Shown in pieces: positions 44,018 to 50,259 of a stretch of 64,000 bases of DNA (positions are counted from its first letter, which is position 1; every line of letters begins with the position of its first letter). The DNA lies in assembly GCA_020846935.1 (NCBI GenBank), contig JADLCY010000005.1, forward strand, positions 1 to 64,000, in the 5' to 3' direction. This DNA is from Gemmatimonadaceae bacterium. Lineage in GTDB: Bacteria; Gemmatimonadota; Gemmatimonadetes; Gemmatimonadales; Gemmatimonadaceae. Both the position numbers and the translations under genes were made by a program. The notes under the pieces are model-generated. The model saw only the letters and a list, made by a program, of their open reading frames with translations. It was not told the origin of the DNA and ran no database searches.

Positions 44018-45580
44018 ATGAGGGTCAGGGCCCAGCACAGCATGACGTTCAACCTGGAGAAGTGCATCGGCTGCAACACGTGCACGGTGGCCTGCAAGAA
44101 CGTCTGGACGAACCGCGAAGGTGCGGAATACATGTGGTGGAACAACGTCGAGACGAAACCGGGAATCGGGTACCCCAGGAAGTGGGAGCACCAGGAGATC
44201 TGGAAGGGTGGCTGGGTGAAGCAGGGGGACTCGCTGACCCTGCGCTACGGCGGCAAGGGGTATCAGCTGGCCAACCTGTTCTTCAACCCGCGCGTGCCGG
44301 AGATGCGCGACTACTACGGCGACGACGTCTACACCTACACCTACGACGACCTGCACAACCCGGAGCAGCAGACGCAGCAGCCGATGGCCAGGCCGAAGTC
44401 GATGGTCACCGAGGAGAAGGACATCCCCATCACGTGGGGCGTGAACTGGGAGGACAATGCCGGAGGGACGCACGTCACCGGCAGGGAGGATGCGAACTTC
44501 AAGGGCATGCCGGCGGCCCAGCGTGATGCCCTGCTCAGGTTCCGGGACGTCTTCTATTTCTACCTGCCGCGCATCTGCAACCACTGCGTCAATCCCGCCT
44601 GTGTGGGAGCGTGCCCTTCGGGAGCAGCCTACAAGCGCGAAGAAGACGGAGTCGTGCTGATCGACCAGACGCGGTGTCGCAGCTGGCGGTACTGCGTGTC
44701 CGCCTGCCCGTACAAGAAGACGTACTACAACTGGGTGTCTGGCAAGATGGAGAAGTGCATTCTGTGCTTCCCGCGTCTGGAGTCGGGGCTCCCACCGGTC
44801 TGCTTCCACACCTGTGTCGGCAAGATCCGCTCGTTCGGGCAGATCTTCTACGATATGGACAAGGTGCCGGGTGCAGCCACCGTGCCCGAGCATGACCTCG
44901 TGCGCTCGCACCGGGACGTGATCCTGGATCCGCACGATCCGGCGGTGGTGGCCGCCGCGCGCCGTGAAGGCATCAGCGACGACTGGATCAGCGCCGCGCA
45001 GCGTTCGCCCGTGTACCAGCTGTTCAAGCGCTGGGAGCTGGCGCTGCCGCTGCATCCGGAGTTCAGGACGCTGCCGAGCCTCTTCTACATTCCGCCGCTG
45101 AGCCCGATCACGACGAGCGCCGGGAACGTGTCGCCCGACGAGAAGGACATCTTCGACATGGAGCAGTCGAAGGGGCCGCTCATCGATCCCGACGAACTGG
45201 ACAAGTTCCGTGTGCCGATGCAGTACCTGGCATCGCTGTTCGGGGCCGGGAACGAGGAGCCGGTGCGGGTGTCCCTGCGCCGCCAGCTTGCCGTCCGCAT
45301 CTACGAGCGAAGCCTGCGTGTGGAGAAGACGCCGAACACCGATGTGCTCACGCGCGTGGGGCTGACCGTCGAGGATGCCAACGGCATCGTCAGGGCACTG
45401 TCCCTGGCCTTCTACAACGAGCGCTTCGTGGTCCCGACCACCAGGCGCGAGAACGCGGACATCAGCCCGTACACCGAACGCGGCACCGCCGGCTTCCACG
45501 CGTTGGGCCCGCTCACCCAGCTCAAGCGCCGGAAGAGCTACCACAAGGCCCCACACGATCCGGACAAGGACTATGAGTGA
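44018..45580 (+). CDS. narH: Respiratory nitrate reductase beta subunit (iron-sulfur)
   Basis: This 520-residue electron-transfer subunit (E. coli NarH 512) has the four ferredoxin-like cysteine groups: CIGCNTCTVAC (Cys16, 19, 22, 26), CNHCVNPACVGACP, CRSWRYCVSACP and CILCFPR...CFHTC. In the third group Trp replaces the second Cys, as in E. coli NarH, which gives the [3Fe-4S] cluster FS4. It passes electrons from the haem b subunit to NarG. A strong AGGAGGAGC ribosome site precedes the ATG, 11 bases after the narG stop; its stop overlaps narJ by eight bases. Confidence 0.95.
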   Translation: MRVRAQHSMTFNLEKCIGCNTCTVACKNVWTNREGAEYMWWNNVETKPGIGYPRKWEHQEIWKGGWVKQGDSLTLRYGGKGYQLANLFFNPRVPEMRDYYGDDVYTYTYDDLHNPEQQTQQPMARPKSMVTEEKDIPITWGVNWEDNAGGTHVTGREDANFKGMPAAQRDALLRFRDVFYFYLPRICNHCVNPACVGACPSGAAYKREEDGVVLIDQTRCRSWRYCVSACPYKKTYYNWVSGKMEKCILCFPRLESGLPPVCFHTCVGKIRSFGQIFYDMDKVPGAATVPEHDLVRSHRDVILDPHDPAVVAAARREGISDDWISAAQRSPVYQLFKRWELALPLHPEFRTLPSLFYIPPLSPITTSAGNVSPDEKDIFDMEQSKGPLIDPDELDKFRVPMQYLASLFGAGNEEPVRVSLRRQLAVRIYERSLRVEKTPNTDVLTRVGLTVEDANGIVRALSLAFYNERFVVPTTRRENADISPYTERGTAGFHALGPLTQLKRRKSYHKAPHDPDKDYE

Positions 45581-46157
45581 CGCGACGGCTGTCAGGGGAG
45601 ATGCCTACTCCGTCCTGAGTGAACTCTGGTGCAGCCCGCAGGACACCGACGCCGCGGAGTTGCGGCGGAGGGCCAGTGAGGTCGCCGACGAGCTGGAACT
45701 GCGCGACCGCGAGGCTGCGGTCGCTCTGCGGACGTTCCTTGCCGGCGAGATCGCCGATGAGGACTACATCGCGCTGTTCGAGCTGGCCCCGCAGTGCGCG
45801 CTCTACCTCGGCAGCCATTCGTTCGACGAGCCGATGACGTGCGCCCAGGCCGGCGTGTCCGACCGCAACGGCTACATGATCGAGTTGCGTGGTGTGTATG
45901 GCCACCTCGGTCTTGCCCCGGACCGGTCCGAGCTCCCCGACTATCTGCCGCTCATGATCGAGTTCCTGGCGCTGACCGCGGAGTCCGACGATCCGGTCAG
46001 GAGGAAGCTGATCACCGAGTACATGCTGCCGTACCTCCCGCCAATGCGATCACGGTTGGTGGAGCTGCAGAGCCACTACGTGCACCTCCTCGACGCACTG
46101 GAGCGCATCCTGCGCAGTGAGACGGGATCAGATACGACGGAGGGCAACCATGTCTGA
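45573..46157 (+). CDS. narJ: Nitrate reductase assembly chaperone
   Basis: This 194-residue all-helical protein belongs to the NarJ/TorD/DmsD chaperone family, which holds the apo alpha subunit while the molybdenum cofactor is inserted. Recognisable parts are YSVLSELWCSP at the start, LFELAPQCALYLGSHSF and the LPDYLPLMIEFLALTA segment. The ATG at 45573 overlaps the narH end by eight bases; the stop overlaps narI by eight. It is not part of the finished enzyme. Confidence 0.88.
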   Translation: MSDATAVRGDAYSVLSELWCSPQDTDAAELRRRASEVADELELRDREAAVALRTFLAGEIADEDYIALFELAPQCALYLGSHSFDEPMTCAQAGVSDRNGYMIELRGVYGHLGLAPDRSELPDYLPLMIEFLALTAESDDPVRRKLITEYMLPYLPPMRSRLVELQSHYVHLLDALERILRSETGSDTTEGNHV

Positions 46158-46848
46158 GAACTTCTTCTTCGTCGGCCTCCCGTACGTGACGATCCTGATC
46201 CTGGTTGGCGGGACGGCCTATCGAGCGTTCACGGGGGGAAAGACCCAGTTCCGGGGCAGGCTGGCCTGGAGTGCTCGCGGTGACTACCTGTGGACCACGA
46301 GGTCCACGGGCTTTTTCGGGAGGGCATCCATCGGTCCGGCGGCTTTGAGTCTGCACTGGGGCATGCTCGCCGTCGTCGTGGGCCACATCGCCGGATTCAT
46401 TGGCGGTGCCTACGGGCTGGCTTCCTGGGTGGAGTTCTTCCGATGGACGGCACTCGCTGGCGGTGTGCTGCTTCTCTACGGACTGATCTGGGCCCTCGTG
46501 CGCCGCCTCATGTCGCCACAACTGCGTGCGATGAGCACGTTCGATGACTACGCCGTGCTGGTGCTGCTCATCCTGGTCGCCGGGCTCGGGCTCTACAATC
46601 CCGCCATCAAGCTCGCCTTTGGAGTCTCCTACTCGGTCGGGCCGTGGTTCGCCGGGATCTTCAAGCTTCGCCCCGATGCGTCGCTGATGACCGGTGCGCC
46701 CTTCATCGTGCAGCTCCACATGGTTGTGGCCATGTTGTTCCTCTGCTACCTGCCGTTCACCAAACTGGTACATGCCTTCAGCTATCCGCTCGGATACGCC
46801 CGCCGTCCCTACATCTCGATGCGCAGCTACCAGGGCCTGAAGAAGTGA
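46150..46848 (+). CDS. narI: Respiratory nitrate reductase gamma subunit (dihaem cytochrome b)
   Basis: This 232-residue integral membrane protein (E. coli NarI 225) has five hydrophobic helices. Candidate haem b ligands are the two His in SLHWGMLAVVVGHIAGF and the two in QLHMVVAML...KLVHAFSYP, the same helix 2 and helix 5 placing as in NarI. It oxidises quinol on the periplasmic side and sends electrons to NarH. The C-terminal YARRPYISMRSYQGLKK resembles the tail that docks NarG-NarH. ATG 46150 overlaps the narJ stop. Confidence 0.93.
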   Translation: MSENFFFVGLPYVTILILVGGTAYRAFTGGKTQFRGRLAWSARGDYLWTTRSTGFFGRASIGPAALSLHWGMLAVVVGHIAGFIGGAYGLASWVEFFRWTALAGGVLLLYGLIWALVRRLMSPQLRAMSTFDDYAVLVLLILVAGLGLYNPAIKLAFGVSYSVGPWFAGIFKLRPDASLMTGAPFIVQLHMVVAMLFLCYLPFTKLVHAFSYPLGYARRPYISMRSYQGLKK

Positions 46849-46990
46849 CGTCCGCGGCGGGGTCTCACCTCGCTGCCTGCATCCCCCGAACGCCGGGCGA
46901 GACAGGTGGCCAGGCGTGGAGACACGTCGCCGCGGGACAGGCGCGCGCCGGGTTGCCGGAATCCACGTGCAGGACCGGGCGCGTCACCAC

Positions 46991-48073
46991 ATGAGCTGGC
47001 TGGCGGAGGGGGTACGGCGGCTATCGCCGGCCTACTTCGCCCTGGTGATGGCCACCGGCATCGTCTCTCTGGCCTCGATGCGCGCGGGCTTCCGGCTGAT
47101 CGCCGTTGCCCTCTTGTGGCTGAACGTCGCGCAGTACGTCATCCTGGTCGTGCTGTTTGCCGTTCGTGCGGCGCAGTACACGCGCGCGTTCACCGCTGAC
47201 CTCCGCGATCACCGCGCCGCACCAGGATTCCTCACCGCGGTTGCCGGAACCTGTGTGCTGGGGAATCAGTTCATCCTGATCGTTGGCTGGTCCGGCGTGG
47301 CGCAGGGTCTGTGGGTGGCCGGCATGCTGCTCTGGATCATCCTGACGTACGTCATCTTCACCAATCTCACCATCAAGGAGCACAAGCCATCCATTCAGGA
47401 CGGCATAACGGGCGGTTGGCTCCTTGCCGTCGTCGCATCCCAGGCCATCGCGGTACTCAGTGCGCTGCTGTCACGGCAGTTCGAGCAGCCCGACCGCTTG
47501 TACGTCAACTTCCTCGCCCTCTCCATGTGGCTCTGGGGCGGGATGATGTACATCTGGATGATCTCGCTGATTTTCTACCGATACACGTTCTTTCCGTTCT
47601 CGCCGGGCGATCTGTCGCCGCCGTACTGGATCAACATGGGCGCCATGGCGATTTCCACGCTGGCGGGATCTCTGCTCGTGGAGAACGCGGATGACGCCTG
47701 GTTCCTCCGGTCGCTGCTCCCGTTCCTCAAGGGGTTCACCGTGTTCTTCTGGGCGACCGGTACCTGGTGGATCCCGATGCTCGCGATCCTGGCGGTCTGG
47801 CGTCACTGGTGGAAGCGGTTTCCCCTCACCTACGATCCGCTCTACTGGGGCGCCGTCTTTCCCCTGGGCATGTACGCGGTGGCCACCTTCCAGATGGCTC
47901 GATCAATGAACCTGGACTTCCTGTTGCCAGTGCCGCGCGTGTTTGTCTTTGTCGCACTGATGGCCTGGGCCGCGACATTCTGGGGCATGATCAGGCATAT
48001 GCTCGTGACGGCACGGCGTGATGGTCGATCGCCGACAGCCGGGATCGCCGCATCTCAGGAGGGCCACGCCTGA
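46991..48073 (+). CDS. TDT/SLAC1-family anion channel or exporter, last gene of the nar operon
   Basis: This 360-residue membrane protein has about ten hydrophobic helices in the pattern of the tellurite-resistance/dicarboxylate transporter (TDT) family, which includes TehA, Mae1, the sulfite exporter SSU1 and the plant anion channel SLAC1. It opens with LSPAYFALVMATGIVSLAS, the family's conserved first helix with FALVMATGI. Plant relatives pass nitrate and chloride, so a nitrate-uptake or nitrite-export role is plausible here (inference). It follows narI by 142 bases on the same strand. ATG 46991 starts directly before the first amphipathic stretch. Confidence 0.85.
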   Translation: MSWLAEGVRRLSPAYFALVMATGIVSLASMRAGFRLIAVALLWLNVAQYVILVVLFAVRAAQYTRAFTADLRDHRAAPGFLTAVAGTCVLGNQFILIVGWSGVAQGLWVAGMLLWIILTYVIFTNLTIKEHKPSIQDGITGGWLLAVVASQAIAVLSALLSRQFEQPDRLYVNFLALSMWLWGGMMYIWMISLIFYRYTFFPFSPGDLSPPYWINMGAMAISTLAGSLLVENADDAWFLRSLLPFLKGFTVFFWATGTWWIPMLAILAVWRHWWKRFPLTYDPLYWGAVFPLGMYAVATFQMARSMNLDFLLPVPRVFVFVALMAWAATFWGMIRHMLVTARRDGRSPTAGIAASQEGHA

Positions 48074-48231
48074 GCGGGTCGCTTCGACGAGGTCACGGCC
48101 CGGCGACGAGACCGCGTGACTTCCGGACTCATGGGCCGTGCTGCCCGAACCGCGGTCTCTATCCGCTAGATTGGCACGATGACCCCGCCGCGGTGCTGCC
48201 CGTCGGCCCCGCCCCCCGCCCCAAAGCAACG

Positions 48232-48468
48232 ATGCGCATAACGATCGAATACTGCACAATGTGAAACTACGAACCCCGGGCGGTCAGTCTGGCTGCCGAG
48301 GTTCGTCAGGCCTTTCCAGACGCCGAGGTGGATCTGGTTGCGTCGGGAGGAGGTCGCTTCGAGGTCCTTCGCGACGGCCAACCAGTCTTCGAAAAGTCCC
48401 GGCTGCGCCGGCACGCCACGCCTGGGGAGGTGGTGCGCTTGCTCCGGGCAGCCGACACTCCTCCCTGA
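48232..48468 (+). CDS. SelW/Rdx-family selenoprotein with Cys-x-x-Sec motif (in-frame UGA)
   Basis: Read through the in-frame TGA at 48262-48264, the 78-residue product starts MRITIEYCTMUNYEPRA (U = selenocysteine 11) and continues with SLAAEVRQAFPDAEVDLVAS, GGGRFEVLRDGQPVFEKS and a PGEVVRLLRAA end. This is the thioredoxin-like Rdx fold (SelW/SelT/SelH): beta strand, redox loop, helix, then the GGGxFEVxxDGxxVFxK signature. Relatives carry CxxC or CxxU at exactly this place. The real stop is TGA 48466-48468. A hairpin follows the UGA (see next entry). Selenoprotein W relatives are small thiol redox proteins. Gene callers that treat TGA as stop miss it. The selA, selB, selC and selD genes are not in the window. 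Confidence 0.8.
48269..48306 (+). promoter_or_regulatory. Predicted bacterial SECIS element in the selenoprotein gene
   Basis: Beginning five bases after the UGA, outer arms ACGAACC (48269-48275) and GGTTCGT (48300-48306) pair over 7 bp. Inner arms GGCGGTC (48279-48285) and GGCTGCC (48291-48297) pair over another 7 bp including two G-U pairs. A small internal loop separates them. The apical loop AGTCT (48286-48290) has G at its second position, and the distance from UGA to loop is 21 bases. These match the published bacterial SECIS rules as I recall them; the loop also resembles that of E. coli fdhF. SelB would bind it. Confidence 0.7.
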
Positions 48469-48566
48469 GCGTCTGCGGCCCGATGCCGGCGCAATGGTCG
48501 CCTGACCAGGATGCTGAATCCGCCGAAAGAGCCTCTCGCAACGCGCCTCCCTTCGAATACCTGACG

Positions 48567-49646
48567 ATGAAGATTGCGATCTCCACCGGTGGCGGTGACG
48601 CGCCGGGTCTGAATGCCGTCATCCGCGCCGCCGTGCTCTCGGCCACGAGTCGGGGCTGGGACGTCCTCGGCATCTGTCGCGGGTACTTCGGGCTCCTTGG
48701 CGAAGACGAGATTCTCACGCTCACGCGCGATTCGGTGCGGGGCATCGGGCACCTCGGCGGCACCATTCTGCGCACCACGAATCGCGGCAACCCGTTCGCC
48801 TTTCCGGTTGCTCAGCCGGATGGGACGTTTCGGGAGGTCGATCGGTCGCACGAGATCCTGGCCAACATCAAACGACTTGGCATCGACGCCATCGTCACGA
48901 TCGGGGGCGACGGTTCGCTCAGGATCGCGCAGCAGCTGCACGACCTGGGCGTGAAGATCGTGGGCGTGCCCAAGACGATCGACAACGACGTGAGCGGCAC
49001 CATCACCACGTTTGGTTTTGATACGGCCGTGAGCACGGCGATCGAGGCGCTGGACAAGCTGCACACGACCGCGGAGAGCCATGAGCGCGTGCTCGTGATG
49101 GAGGTGATGGGTCGCCACGCGGGCTTCATCGCGCTGCACGCCGGCGTTGCGGCATCCGCGGACGTGATCCTCATCCCGGAGATTCCCTACGACATCGAGG
49201 CCGTGTGCGAAAAGGTGCGTGCGCGGGATCGCGCGGGCCGGCATTTCTCGATCGTGGTGGTGGCCGAGGGCGCGACGCAGGCCGGCGGAGAGCAGTCGGT
49301 GATCGGCGAATCACTGCCGGGCCAGGACAAACGTGTGGGTGGCATTGCCGGTCGACTGGCCTGGGAGATCCAGGCACGCACGGGCAAGGAGGCGCGCTCG
49401 CTCGTGCTGGGGCACCTCCAGCGCGGCGGCTCGCCGACGGGCTACGATCGGTTGCTCGCGACGAGGTTCGGCGGGGCGGCGATCGAGGCGGTGGAACAGG
49501 GGAAGTGGGGCGAAATGGTCGCGCTGCAATCACCACATATCGTCACGGTCCCTATCAGCGAGGCGCTGCGCGAGCCCAAGCGCGTGGATCCATCGCACGA
49601 CGTCGTTCGCACGGCGAGGGCGGCGGGGATCTCCTTCGGCGACTAG
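48567..49646 (+). CDS. pfkA: 6-phosphofructokinase (group III / mixed-substrate type)
   Basis: This 359-residue enzyme phosphorylates fructose 6-phosphate, committing sugar to glycolysis. Motifs: STGGGDAPGLNAVIR at the N-terminus, GGDG (113-116), catalytic PKTIDND (135-141) and MGRHAGFIA. The Gly of GGDG fits ATP users, whereas Lys136 of PKTIDND is found in pyrophosphate-dependent and group III enzymes; the combination is the known group III pattern and most such enzymes use ATP. ATG 48567 starts exactly at the conserved MKIAISTGGG; upstream sequence in frame is not protein-like. It stands alone, 98 bases after the selenoprotein gene. Confidence 0.93.
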   Translation: MKIAISTGGGDAPGLNAVIRAAVLSATSRGWDVLGICRGYFGLLGEDEILTLTRDSVRGIGHLGGTILRTTNRGNPFAFPVAQPDGTFREVDRSHEILANIKRLGIDAIVTIGGDGSLRIAQQLHDLGVKIVGVPKTIDNDVSGTITTFGFDTAVSTAIEALDKLHTTAESHERVLVMEVMGRHAGFIALHAGVAASADVILIPEIPYDIEAVCEKVRARDRAGRHFSIVVVAEGATQAGGEQSVIGESLPGQDKRVGGIAGRLAWEIQARTGKEARSLVLGHLQRGGSPTGYDRLLATRFGGAAIEAVEQGKWGEMVALQSPHIVTVPISEALREPKRVDPSHDVVRTARAAGISFGD

Positions 49647-49877
49647 TCGGGAGGGCACTCCGCGGCGCGGCGAGGGTACCTTGCCAGCGAGCCGTCGTTC
49701 GATGTCCTCGTGTCTTGCGGGGCTGTCCCGCTCCGGGGACGCATCCAAACGACGACGGTTGCCATGTTCTCAACACGTTGTGTGCTCTATGTTTAGCCCC
49801 CGTGCCCGGCTGAGGATCTCTGGCACCCGTCGTGCAAGGCAGGCGGTTGACGCATCGCGCAGGCCGCAGGAGAAGGC

Positions 49878-50216
49878 ATGACTCGTACCGGGATAACGAT
49901 CGCGATTGGCGGAGTTGCGGCCGCGCTGGTGCTGCCCGTCGGGGCATCGGCGCAGGTCGTTCGATCGTTCACTCCGCCCTCCCGCGACACCGATCAAAAG
50001 AGCGAAATCCCGCGCGAATACAGACCGCCCCGGGGCATGTGTCGCATCTGGATCGACAGCGTGCCACCGCGTCAGCAGCCTGCACCGACGGACTGTGCCA
50101 CCGCGGTACGCAACAAGCCTCGCAACGGACGCGTGATCTGGGGCGAAGACGCCAAGGGCAGCGACAAGAAGGACGAAAAGCGCAAGAAGCCCGAGGACGA
50201 CACGGGCACGCCGTAG
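49878..50216 (+). CDS. Small secreted protein with PPRG-MCRIW motif
   Basis: The 112-residue protein has a signal peptide (VGASA-QVV). Its core is REYRPPRGMCRIWIDSVPP, then RQQPAPTDCATAVRNKP and NGRVIWGE, with two cysteines that probably form a disulfide. A Lys/Asp/Glu-rich tail follows. I recall similar short proteins as common in Gemmatimonadota genomes, without known function; this is memory, not a search. An AGGAGAAGG ribosome site precedes the ATG by few bases. It is likely exported to the periplasm. Confidence 0.8.
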   Translation: MTRTGITIAIGGVAAALVLPVGASAQVVRSFTPPSRDTDQKSEIPREYRPPRGMCRIWIDSVPPRQQPAPTDCATAVRNKPRNGRVIWGEDAKGSDKKDEKRKKPEDDTGTP

Positions 50217-50259
50217 CGCTCGGGCCGGATTGAGACGGTTCGCGTCGGTCGCTTAGGTT

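Noticed and set aside
44003-45556. Minus-strand open frame opposite narH (517 codons)
   Set aside because: Shadow of narH, whose iron-sulfur motifs are unmistakable.
48232-48468. Reading the TGA in the SelW-like gene as an inactivating mutation
   Set aside because: The TGA falls exactly on the redox residue, the downstream frame is fully conserved in pattern, and a SECIS-like hairpin follows; chance decay does not predict these. It stays the main alternative until Sec genes are shown.
48261-48566. Long N-terminal extension of the phosphofructokinase frame
   Set aside because: It overlaps the selenoprotein gene in another frame and is Arg/Gly/Pro-rich; the conserved enzyme starts at 48567.
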